Shown in pieces: positions 1 to 6,761 of a stretch of DNA of 7,431 nt. A model generated the notes under the pieces. It saw nothing but the letters and a program-made list of their open reading frames with translations. It was not told the DNA's origin and did not search any database. This DNA comes from Anaerolineae bacterium (GTDB lineage Bacteria > Chloroflexota > Anaerolineae > B4-G1 > SLSP01). The stretch lies in assembly GCA_016934645.1 (NCBI GenBank), contig JAFGSL010000595.1:1-7431 (forward strand), read 5' to 3'. Position numbers and translations under genes: made by a program. Numbering within the stretch: position 1 is the first letter of the stretch; each line of letters starts with the position of its first letter.

Positions 1-281
1 CCTTGGTTTGCTTTTCCAAGCCCAAGTATGGTTAAAAATGGCTCTTTTACAATCTAATATCCGGCCCATTGCGATCTACTGAGTCTATAGCCTTGTAGTC
101 TTTAGCACCTATCCAAAAACCAAATTCTGCGTTGCAACTGCGCCTAAAAGCGCGGAATAGGGAGTGTTTAGTCGTTTTCGGGCTGTGCCCGAAAACGACT
201 AAACATTATTTTTAAAGGCAGCTTTAGCCGCAAAGTCCGGCACAGTCACAAGGTACTTGTGCTGCAAGTAGCTTAGGGCCG
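1..281. other. Noncoding left flank
   Basis: This stretch lies downstream of the minus-strand GH43-GH3 gene and I find no credible gene in it. It contains a perfect 19-bp hairpin at 165-205. A smaller bulged hairpin lies at 244-264, with core CACAAG / CTTGTG arms around GTA. The first 57 bases are open in plus frame 1 and end with TAA at 55-57. They could be the last codons of a plus-strand gene converging from outside the window, but this is too short to judge. Confidence 0.6.
165..213. terminator. Perfect 19-bp hairpin with T-tract, terminator-like
   Basis: Arms at 165-183 and 187-205 are perfectly complementary, with a 3-base loop (TGT). On the plus strand the stem is followed at once by TTATTTTT, the form of an intrinsic terminator for a gene arriving from the left. 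On the minus strand the stem lies about 77 bases after the GH43-GH3 stop codon, but the bases beyond it (CTCCCTATTC) are not a U-run. For that transcript it would serve better as a stable 3' end than as a classic terminator. The length and perfection of the arms are more than a terminator needs, so it may instead be a copy of a dispersed extragenic palindrome. Confidence 0.5.
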
Positions 282-3200
282 TTAGCCAACCCGAAGGATA
301 GTTTCTAGACGGGTTTCCGCCGAGGAACTACCGAGTATGAGTTGTACGGTTCCGGTTTCGACAACCCAGCGCTGCCGTTCGGGTTCCCAATAGGCCAGCG
401 ATGCGGCCTTGAGCGGGATTTGTACGGTCCGGGTCTCGCCGGGTTGCAGCGTGATGCGCTTGAAACCCTTTAGTTCCTTCTTGGGCCACTCCACCGCTGA
501 ATGCAGGTGCTTCACGTACATCTGCACCACCTCGTCGCCTACACGGTCGCCGGTGTTGGTCACATCAAGGCTAATCGTCAGTTCACCGTCTGGGGCGAGA
601 TGGTCAGCACTCAGGCGCAGGTTGCTGTACGCGAAGGTAGTGTAGCTCAGGCCAAAGCCGAACGGGTAAAGCGGTTCGCCCTTGAAGTACATATACGTCC
701 GCCCGTTGCGGAGATCGTAGTCCAGACGCGGCGGTAACTGCTCGATGCTGTGGGGCCATGTTTGCACCAATCTACCACCGGGATTGACGTCGCCGAAGAG
801 CACGTCCGCCAGCGCGTTGCCCAGCTCTTGGCTGTTGTGTGTCATGTGGACAATCGCCGGGACGTGGCGCTGCGTCCACGGGATGGCGAAGGGGAAGCTG
901 CTGATGAGGACGACGACGGTATTGTGGTTGGTGCGGTAGACCTGTTTGATCAGCTCCTCCTGCTCCAGGATGATGGCGCGACGATCTACAGCCTCTTTTC
1001 CATCGCTCGGCGTGGGACACTCAGCCCACCCCGCATCGCCGGTGGGATGGTTGCCCACACAGAGGATGACCACGTCAGCCGCTTGAGCGGTCTCGACAGC
1101 AGCACCATTCTCGTTATCCTTGGCGTAGAGCACGCGCACTGTATCCCCGACTTTGTTGCGGATGCCTGCCAGCGCGGTCACGGCGTAGGGTGGATCGCCA
1201 CTGTACCAGTCCAGTAACACTTCGTCAGCGCGCGGACCGATGACGGCGACCGTCTTGAGCGCGCCAGCGTCCAACGGCAGCAACTTGTCCTCATTTTTCA
1301 GGAGAACGATGGACTTCTGCGTTACCAGCCGGGCAAGGGCTTTGTGTTTCTCGCTCTCCCAGGGCGGTTCAGGTTCTATGCCGATCGTGCTGTAAGGCAC
1401 CATTTCGGGCGGATCGAACAGGCCGAGTTTCATCATTACGCGGAAGACACCGCGCAGCACCGTATCGAGGTCGGCTTCAGTGAGCCAGCCCTTATCCACA
1501 GCACCTTGCACTGCCTCGCGGTAGCGATCGAGGAACTGATTGATGCCGGACTTAATCACCGCTTCCGCAGCCAGTTCCAGGTCAGGATAGTAGTGGTGGC
1601 CCGTCATCAGCAGCGTAAACGCGCCGCCGTCCGTGCAGATGATGCCGTCCTGCCCCCACTCGTTCACTGTGATATCCTTGAGGATCGGATGGACGGTACA
1701 GGGAATACCATTGTACGCATTGTAGGCCGCCATGTACGCCCGCGCACCGCCGTCCATAATGCCCATGCGGAAGGGGACGGAGTAGTATTCGCGAAAGAGC
1801 CGCTGGTCGAAATTGGACGACGATTTGAAACGCTCGTCCTCATTGCTGTTGGCGAAGAAGTGCTTGAGCAGCGACGCCGTCTGCCAATAGCGGGGATGGT
1901 CGCCTTGCAAGCCCTTGACGAATGCCGTCACCAGCGTCCCGTTGAAGTATGCGTCCTCGCCGTAGCATTCCTCGGTGCGGCCCCAGCGGATGTCGCGGCC
2001 CAGATCAGCATTGGGTGCGCGCACCACCAAACCACCGCGCCGGAAACGCTTGCTCTGCACCATGTAACGCGTCTCGTAACCCTCGACAGCCGCTGCCTGT
2101 TGCACGAGACCAGGGTCCCACGTCTTGCCCAGGCCGATGGCCTGTGGAAATTGCGTCGTCGGCACCGGTGACGGCCTGCCCCAGTTCCCCGGAGGACCGC
2201 CCATCGCCAGCCCGTGCAAGCCCTCGACATGGCCCGTCCCCCAGACACCCAGGCGCGGCACGTCCGGCACAGTACCAAGGCAGCCGATCTTCTCGTCCAG
2301 TGTCATCAACAACAGCAGGTTGTCGATCCGCGCCTCCATCGGCAGGTCGGGATTGGCGAAGGGATATTCGGTGTTGAGCTTGCGCACAATGGTGAGGGTA
2401 TCGCCCTCGTCTTCCAACTCCAGGGCAAGCGCGCGCTCGTTGGGGGCGCGGTTAGGATGGTGCAGCGCCAGCATGGGTGCGCCGTCGAAACGGTGAAAGA
2501 TCATCCCATGACCGCCATCTTGCATAAAGAGCGGACGACCCTGCAACACCCACGGCCCGTGGACACTGCCCGACTCGGAGGTCGCAACGAGTGTCATATA
2601 GCCGAACCAGCCAAAAGTAGACCACAGCATCAACAGCTTGCCGGTCTTCGTCCGGTAGAGGAACGGCCCGTCGGTGACGTAGCGATCCTGTCCAGGGCGC
2701 GCCCAGCGCAGATCGCTGCCCTTGAAGAGCGTCACCGGTTCGCCCTCGATGGCGGAGAGGTCAGGCGTGAGGCGCACCAGATCGACCGTCCCATCCTGCA
2801 CCTGCACCCACTCGTGGCAGTAGACTATGTAGGGGATGCCGTCCTCCACCCACAGCGTCCCGTCAAGCGTCATCAGTTCGGCGGGGGTATGGGCATGGTT
2901 ATGGAAAGGGCGAAATGGTCCAACGAGCGAGTCGGCCACGAGCACCTGTGTGCCGCGCTTCACCAGCGGAGGCCAGCCATCCGGCAGGTCGCCTTCGGGA
3001 CACGGTGCACCCTCAGGCAATGGTACGTCGGTGTTGAAGGTAACGAAAAGGTAATACTTACCCTCGTACAGGTGCAATTCCGGTGCCCAGATCGGCCCCT
3101 GCGCCCAGAAATCAGCAGACGTCTCAAAGATCACAGTAGGGCCCTGCCACGTTTTCAGGTCGCGGCTGGCGTAGACACCCACCGCCGGCCGCCGACCCGT

Positions 3201-3317
3201 CTCAGCAGGCAACGCTGCCACCAGGTAATACGTCTGTGTGGTCACATCGGGAAAAATAAACGGATCACGGACGCGCAACTCCGTCAGGGTATAGATTTTA
3301 TCCATGTCGCTCATCAT
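282..3317 (-). CDS. GH43-GH3 fusion glycoside hydrolase (1011 aa)
   Basis: Two glycosidases lie in one chain. Residues about 8-308 resemble a GH43 five-bladed propeller: RDPF near the N-terminus (D18, the usual general base), WAPELH at 78-83, D152 in LDGTLW (the usual pKa-modulating Asp), TDGPFLYR at 215-222, and GHGMIF at 269-274. From about 318 a complete GH3 enzyme follows: NPDLP...LMTLDEK at the start, EGLHG at 365-369, RDIRWGR at 441-447, KHF at 485-487, and the likely nucleophile D563 in CTDGGA. The second GH3 domain spans about 660-870, with E775 in KEAVDR as the likely acid/base. A fibronectin-III-like domain covers about 920-1000. GH43 and GH3 members commonly act as beta-xylosidases, arabinofuranosidases or beta-glucosidases, so hemicellulose oligosaccharide breakdown is inferred. 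There is no signal peptide, so it is probably cytoplasmic. It probably shares a transcript with the 615-residue gene upstream. AGGAG (3321-3325) lies 3 bases from the first ATG and 6 from the second (3314), so translation may start one codon later. Exact substrate is unknown. Confidence 0.93.
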   Translation of the reverse strand: MMSDMDKIYTLTELRVRDPFIFPDVTTQTYYLVAALPAETGRRPAVGVYASRDLKTWQGPTVIFETSADFWAQGPIWAPELHLYEGKYYLFVTFNTDVPLPEGAPCPEGDLPDGWPPLVKRGTQVLVADSLVGPFRPFHNHAHTPAELMTLDGTLWVEDGIPYIVYCHEWVQVQDGTVDLVRLTPDLSAIEGEPVTLFKGSDLRWARPGQDRYVTDGPFLYRTKTGKLLMLWSTFGWFGYMTLVATSESGSVHGPWVLQGRPLFMQDGGHGMIFHRFDGAPMLALHHPNRAPNERALALELEDEGDTLTIVRKLNTEYPFANPDLPMEARIDNLLLLMTLDEKIGCLGTVPDVPRLGVWGTGHVEGLHGLAMGGPPGNWGRPSPVPTTQFPQAIGLGKTWDPGLVQQAAAVEGYETRYMVQSKRFRRGGLVVRAPNADLGRDIRWGRTEECYGEDAYFNGTLVTAFVKGLQGDHPRYWQTASLLKHFFANSNEDERFKSSSNFDQRLFREYYSVPFRMGIMDGGARAYMAAYNAYNGIPCTVHPILKDITVNEWGQDGIICTDGGAFTLLMTGHHYYPDLELAAEAVIKSGINQFLDRYREAVQGAVDKGWLTEADLDTVLRGVFRVMMKLGLFDPPEMVPYSTIGIEPEPPWESEKHKALARLVTQKSIVLLKNEDKLLPLDAGALKTVAVIGPRADEVLLDWYSGDPPYAVTALAGIRNKVGDTVRVLYAKDNENGAAVETAQAADVVILCVGNHPTGDAGWAECPTPSDGKEAVDRRAIILEQEELIKQVYRTNHNTVVVLISSFPFAIPWTQRHVPAIVHMTHNSQELGNALADVLFGDVNPGGRLVQTWPHSIEQLPPRLDYDLRNGRTYMYFKGEPLYPFGFGLSYTTFAYSNLRLSADHLAPDGELTISLDVTNTGDRVGDEVVQMYVKHLHSAVEWPKKELKGFKRITLQPGETRTVQIPLKAASLAYWEPERQRWVVETGTVQLILGSSSAETRLETILRVG

Positions 3318-3320
3318 TCT

Positions 3321-3325
3321 CTCCT
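3321..3325 (-). promoter_or_regulatory. Ribosome binding site of the GH43-GH3 gene
   Basis: The minus strand reads AGGAG here. Two ATG codons follow back to back, at 3317 and 3314. The site is 3 bases from the first and 6 from the second, so the second is the better spaced start; the difference is one methionine. Confidence 0.6.
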
Positions 3326-3333
3326 AAAGATCA

Positions 3334-3392
3334 AACCACGAATCTGCACTAATCGGGTCCCAATTCGTGAAAATTAGTGTAGATTCGTGGTT
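3334..3392. repeat. Intergenic 20-bp inverted repeat
   Basis: Left arm 3334-3353 and right arm 3373-3392 are complementary at 19 of 20 positions (G versus A is the one mismatch), around a 19-base centre. The heptamer ATTCGTG occurs in the centre (3363-3369) and again in the right arm (3383-3389). The left arm holds its complement CACGAAT (3338-3344), so two alternative hairpins are possible. The element fills most of the 79-bp space between the 615-residue gene and the GH43-GH3 gene and has no T-tract on the minus strand. It looks like a repetitive extragenic palindrome or miniature element. In a shared transcript it could tune expression of the downstream gene or stabilise the upstream part; that role is inference. 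Confidence 0.75.
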
Positions 3393-3396
3393 GAAG

Positions 3397-5244
3397 TCAC
3401 GCTCCAAACCGGAAGACGCGATAGGCATGCGGCTTGAGTGTCGCAGTGAAGCTGTGCTCGCCCGTGCTCTGCTTGCGCCAATCCAGGATTTCCTCAGCCT
3501 CGTCGAGAACGTCGCCGGTCAACACGTCGCGCAATGCCGTCACCGTACTGTCAGTGACGATACGCACCTCGGCGGCCTCCGGCAGAATGGACTCGACGAT
3601 AAACGTATCGTTGTCGTAGGCGAAAAGCATCACCTGCGCAGGGCCGTCCACGCGGACGTAGAGGTGACGCAACAGCAGTTCGCGAATGCGCTCCAACACC
3701 TCCAACGGCAACTTGTACAAGTCGTCGAAGTTGTCGGGGATGGTGAGTACATAAAGCACACCATTCGCGTAGGATGCGGAGTGCAAGAAGGGATTCCCCG
3801 TGGTGTTGGTCAGGCCGGAAATCTCTTCCCAGGAATCGTTGGTCAAGTAGTCGATGTGCGGGATGAGAATAGGGGATTCCGCGTGATGCAGGCCGAACCA
3901 GCCAATGAGGAAATCCTGGACACCGGCCTTGCGGTCGGTGACAGTCAGCTCGACGATATCGCGTATGCCCTTATCCTGAAGTGCCTTGAACAAACCGGAG
4001 GTGACGACGACGTTTTTGCCATCCATCAGTTGCCCCTTAATCTTCGCCACAATATCCGGATCGAACTTGGCCGACTCGGTTAGCAAGATCATCGCATCTT
4101 CGGAGGGGAACTCCGGGCGCAGATCAATGGGAATACCAAGCATCCCCAGGTAATTGTGAAGGAAGTCTTCGCCGGTGGAATGGAAAGGCTTATAGCTTTT
4201 GATGCCCACCGGATTGCCGATTTCACCGATCACAGGATCAATCCGGTCAAACGCAAACCCGGCAGCCATCGCCAACGATGTCGTCTCAGGCCAGCTTCCG
4301 TCGGCCTGGAGCCACGGAGCCATCATCGCATCGAAGTCGAAGCCACTTCCACCACCGTCCACGGTGGCCCCCTGCCACGGCGCGCGCTGTCCAGGGTCGA
4401 GTGGACGCTCAAATTGGCCGAAGTGAAACAGCGTGATCTCCGGCGCTCTAGCAAACAGCGTCAGCCAAAGCTGTTCTGCGTAGCGATCGAGGAAAAACGA
4501 TCCAAACGGATCGACCCAACCACCATCATTGTGGCCCGGCTTGATGTTTTCAAAATAGCGCACGATCGAATAGCCCTGATAAGCCTGCAAGTGCTGGTTG
4601 CTGCGTACCGCATCGCGGGTCTCGGTGCCAGTGTAAATGCTGTCGAACAACAGCGGTTCTGTTTCCAGGTTAAATCCAAGACCCTGGAAATGCTCGTACC
4701 AGTTAGGATATTTGATGGTGACCTTGACATCCGGATTGACGGCTTTTGCCGGCCCGATGACGAGGTTCTGTGCAGCCTCGGTCATCTGTGCCAGGCGGAA
4801 TTCAGTCCAACTGCGGTTGCCTTTGGCCGTGACACACTGTTCGCACTTGCAGTTAGTGAAGAAAAAGTCATCAAGGATAAACTCGTCAAACAGCCGGGCC
4901 GTGTATTCAGCAATTTCCCGCACCTTTTGTCGGTGTTCTGGGTCTGTGTAGCAATAGGTCTGAAAGCGGTTACGTTCATTGACGGTATAAGTGATACCGC
5001 CGGATGTCTTTACGCCGCGGTCAGCGAAAAACTGCTTTGCCTGCACCATCGTCGCTTCCGGTGCAATATTCTCATCGCGGTGCGTCTCCAGGTACACCTT
5101 GTCCACCTTGACATACCGGCTGATGACGTCGAAGCGCTGTTCTAGCCAGGTCAGATCAGCCATTTTCTGTACATCGTATGCGGTACAGTAGATGGCAACA
5201 TTGAAGTTCTGATAGCGGTCTTGCGAATTCTGAAGAATCGACAT
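3397..5244 (-). CDS. Uncharacterised glycoside-hydrolase-like protein (615 aa)
   Basis: I do not recognise a named family. The N-terminal part (about 12-300) alternates hydrophobic strands and helices like a TIM barrel. Several strand ends carry polar clusters typical of an active site: FILDDFFFTN (D125, D126), KYPNWY (178-183), YTGTETRD (E208, D211) and FHFGQF (273-278). D126 and E208 are my guess for catalytic acids. A CxCxxC cluster (C132, C134, C137) follows the DD motif directly and could bind a metal. Residues about 350-470 look like the flavodoxin/amidotransferase-like middle domain of GH42 enzymes (FLHNYLGMLGIPID, then AMILLTES and NVVVTSGLF). The C-terminus (about 520-615) looks like a beta-sandwich. 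There is no signal peptide, so a cytoplasmic location is likely. AAGGAGG at 5255-5261 lies 10 bases before the ATG and supports this start. The GH43-GH3 gene follows 79 bases downstream on the same strand, which supports a role in the same sugar pathway. Confidence 0.85.
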   Translation of the reverse strand: MSILQNSQDRYQNFNVAIYCTAYDVQKMADLTWLEQRFDVISRYVKVDKVYLETHRDENIAPEATMVQAKQFFADRGVKTSGGITYTVNERNRFQTYCYTDPEHRQKVREIAEYTARLFDEFILDDFFFTNCKCEQCVTAKGNRSWTEFRLAQMTEAAQNLVIGPAKAVNPDVKVTIKYPNWYEHFQGLGFNLETEPLLFDSIYTGTETRDAVRSNQHLQAYQGYSIVRYFENIKPGHNDGGWVDPFGSFFLDRYAEQLWLTLFARAPEITLFHFGQFERPLDPGQRAPWQGATVDGGGSGFDFDAMMAPWLQADGSWPETTSLAMAAGFAFDRIDPVIGEIGNPVGIKSYKPFHSTGEDFLHNYLGMLGIPIDLRPEFPSEDAMILLTESAKFDPDIVAKIKGQLMDGKNVVVTSGLFKALQDKGIRDIVELTVTDRKAGVQDFLIGWFGLHHAESPILIPHIDYLTNDSWEEISGLTNTTGNPFLHSASYANGVLYVLTIPDNFDDLYKLPLEVLERIRELLLRHLYVRVDGPAQVMLFAYDNDTFIVESILPEAAEVRIVTDSTVTALRDVLTGDVLDEAEEILDWRKQSTGEHSFTATLKPHAYRVFRFGA

Positions 5245-5254
5245 GCGTGATAAG

Positions 5255-5261
5255 CCTCCTT
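5255..5261 (-). promoter_or_regulatory. Strong ribosome binding site of the 615-residue gene
   Basis: The minus strand reads AAGGAGG, a full match to the consensus, 10 bases before the ATG at 5244. Its outer end overlaps the first copy of the TTGGAAAGTTCA repeat by two bases. Confidence 0.75.
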
Positions 5262-5318
5262 GGAAAGTTCACGATTTGAAGATGCAAATATTTGAACATT
5301 AGAATGTTGGAAAGTTCA
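5260..5318. repeat. 12-bp direct repeat pair TTGGAAAGTTCA
   Basis: TTGGAAAGTTCA occurs at 5260-5271 and identically at 5307-5318, so copies start 47 bp apart. The block between contains the two adjacent palindromes. This could be paired regulator sites or a degenerate repeat array built on GTTC/GAAC units. Confidence 0.6.
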
Positions 5319-5332
5319 AACGCATAAAGGGT

Positions 5333-5360
5333 ATTCTAGTCCAGCCGGGGAAACACGCAA
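5333..5360 (-). promoter_or_regulatory. Possible weak promoter for the 615-residue gene
   Basis: On the minus strand, TTGCGT (5355-5360) and TAGAAT (5333-5338) are separated by 16 bases. The -10 matches consensus at 5 of 6 positions and the -35 only at 3 of 6. A start near 5326 would give a leader of about 80 bases. It could give the hydrolase genes expression independent of the membrane-protein gene. Confidence 0.3.
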
Positions 5361-5379
5361 ACGTCGTTACGTCGTTACG
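5361..5379. repeat. Short tandem repeat ACGTCGTT
   Basis: Two full copies of ACGTCGTT (5361-5368 and 5369-5376) and a partial third (ACG, to 5379) span the stop codon (TAA, 5375-5377 on the minus strand) of the membrane-protein gene. Copy-number slippage could alter the last codons. It is probably of little consequence. Confidence 0.5.
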
Positions 5380-6730
5380 GCTCGGCAAATAAGGCAACAA
5401 AGCGCCGCCATTGACCCGCGAACCATCCCACACTCACGGCCACATTCACGGAGACGAAGAGAACGGGATACATATAGTAGCGATCCCAGTCCAACGGCGT
5501 AAGCAATGGAGGCAATGCCGTCACAGCGCCAATGACCAAAATGGCCACGCTGGTTCCCACGTTTATCGTTATGCTAATAGCTGTACATTTCTTATCCGCC
5601 AGCCATTGCCAACCAGCTCGCGCGAGCACGTAGAGGCCAAGCACGGTCAGCAGTTCATTGAAGAACTCGATATGCACGGCGGGGTAATCGCGAAAAATGC
5701 GTAGTGGAATGATACGCATCCGGGCAGAGAGATCGGGGATGTACCACTGAAGGTTCCTGGCCTGTCTGGTCATTTCCCAACGACGAAATAGCACCATCGC
5801 AATGGCGCGGAGCAGTGGTTGTGGGTAGAGAAACGGATTGACAAAGATGAAGACACCCGCTGTAACCACTATTACCAGAAGCGCCGCCAGGAACGCCACC
5901 CGCCAACGTTTCGCACTCCGGTCTCGACACCGGCAAGCAACGACAAAACACAACACTACAGCCGAGAAGCCGAGTGCCAGACCGTTGAGCTTTGCCGCCC
6001 CCGCCAATCCAGCACAGACGCTCATCAAGAGCAACCAAGCTATTGCCCGCCCCAGACGACGAGGTGCGACCGATAAGGCTCGCACGGCGCACAACAAAGC
6101 CAGCGTTGTGAAGAACAACAGCGGGGCTTCGCTCATCGCGCGGCGCAGATGGGTAAGTAAGTATTCCGAGCCAACATACAGCCCAACAAAGCTGTATCCG
6201 GCGATTGCACCAACGCAACGGCGGACCAACAAAAAAAGGAGCACCCCGCTGATGATTGATAAAAGCGCCATCATCGCCCGCGACGACCAGAGTAGCCTGG
6301 ATGACGGCATCGCACCCGTAACCACATTCTGCGCGTCGGCGGTATCGAAATCCCACGGGATGTTCAAATCGGCTACGCCATACCCGCCCGCGATACGGCC
6401 CAGCGCGATCATATACCGTGAAACCATAGGCTGCGTCAATGTCCAGTAATGCGCGCCCCAGACATGCGTCGAGGATGCCTCTGGGGTTAACGTCACAGCG
6501 AGCCAGTCCGGCGCAGGAAAGGTGTCGGGGACATCACTGAGACTCAACCACAGTGGCTCGCTAAAGCCTGGGGGCAGCAACGCTTCGAAAAAGCAACTGG
6601 TCGCAATCCAGTGACTCTCATCGCCGTGAAAACGCACCGTTTCAAGGTTGCGGAAATAAAACTTGCCCAAGATCGCAACAACCACCGTCACTTCCAACAG
6701 ACGCAAGCCTCTTGACATAAAAGTCTTCAT
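5375..6730 (-). CDS. GT-C type membrane glycosyltransferase (PMT/ArnT-like)
   Basis: A polytopic membrane protein with about nine or ten hydrophobic segments (numbering from the upstream ATG at 6751): one at about 18-33, then a long probably extracytoplasmic loop (34-155), then a run from about 158 to 305, and a last group from about 364 to 446. The acidic pair D44-E45 in FHGDESHW, just after the first segment, matches the Asp-Glu motif in the first external loop of PMT/ArnT-family glycosyltransferases, which use polyprenyl-phosphate sugars. RAMSEAP at 204-210, GAAKLNGLAL at 251-260 and DRYYMYP at 423-429 also fit that family. Acceptor and donor cannot be deduced. I chose the ATG at 6730 (451 aa) because GAGAGGTG lies directly before it, whereas the ATG at 6751 (458 aa) has no visible ribosome binding site. 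It has its own promoter; co-transcription with the hydrolase genes 130 bp downstream is possible but not shown. Confidence 0.8.
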   Translation of the reverse strand: MKTFMSRGLRLLEVTVVVAILGKFYFRNLETVRFHGDESHWIATSCFFEALLPPGFSEPLWLSLSDVPDTFPAPDWLAVTLTPEASSTHVWGAHYWTLTQPMVSRYMIALGRIAGGYGVADLNIPWDFDTADAQNVVTGAMPSSRLLWSSRAMMALLSIISGVLLFLLVRRCVGAIAGYSFVGLYVGSEYLLTHLRRAMSEAPLLFFTTLALLCAVRALSVAPRRLGRAIAWLLLMSVCAGLAGAAKLNGLALGFSAVVLCFVVACRCRDRSAKRWRVAFLAALLVIVVTAGVFIFVNPFLYPQPLLRAIAMVLFRRWEMTRQARNLQWYIPDLSARMRIIPLRIFRDYPAVHIEFFNELLTVLGLYVLARAGWQWLADKKCTAISITINVGTSVAILVIGAVTALPPLLTPLDWDRYYMYPVLFVSVNVAVSVGWFAGQWRRFVALFAEP

Positions 6731-6731
6731 A

Positions 6732-6739
6732 CACCTCTC
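6732..6739 (-). promoter_or_regulatory. Ribosome binding site deciding the membrane-protein start
   Basis: The minus strand reads GAGAGGTG directly before TATG; its GAGGTG part matches the ribosomal anti-SD complement, although the GAGG core sits only 3 bases from the ATG. No comparable site precedes the ATG at 6751, so the start at 6730 is favoured. Confidence 0.5.
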
Positions 6740-6761
6740 ACGGCGGAGCATTCAGTTGAGG

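Larger units (their letters stand above)
5245..5374. other. Palindrome-rich spacer upstream of the 615-residue gene
   Basis: This 130-bp gap between two minus-strand genes is dense in short symmetric elements. CAAATATTTG (5285-5294) is a perfect palindrome and abuts AACATT-AG-AATGTT (5295-5308). TTTGAAC (5291-5297) pairs with GTTCAAA (5314-5320). A 12-bp direct repeat lies at 5260-5271 and 5307-5318. In a minus-strand transcript this would be the leader of the 615-residue gene. It could be a structured leader, regulator sites, or the remains of a repeat element; the sequence does not say which. Confidence 0.55.

Noticed and set aside
47..205. A 52-codon minus-strand stretch without stops that reads like protein
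   Set aside because: It has no ATG, GTG or TTG before its last codon, and its 5' half is the 19-bp hairpin. It is more likely a repeat-element sequence than a gene.
1344..2171. A 275-codon open frame on the plus strand
   Set aside because: It is antisense to the conserved GH3 catalytic domain, with no domain-like pattern or ribosome binding site that I can see.
2214..3377. A 387-codon open frame on the plus strand
   Set aside because: It lies wholly opposite the GH43 part of the fusion gene, whose motifs are clear. Its translation shows no recognisable domain, and it is a by-product of GC-rich codons on the other strand.
4156..5145. A 329-codon open frame on the plus strand
   Set aside because: It is antisense to the 615-residue gene, which has a strong ribosome binding site and protein-like composition; the plus-strand product looks random.
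5655..6356. A 233-codon minus-strand frame inside the membrane-protein gene
   Set aside because: It overlaps in another frame and lacks the clear hydrophobic segments and GT-C motifs of the main frame.
6751..6751. Upstream ATG of the membrane protein as the start
   Set aside because: No ribosome binding site precedes it, whereas GAGAGGTG precedes the ATG at 6730. It is not excluded, since it lies downstream of the predicted transcription start.
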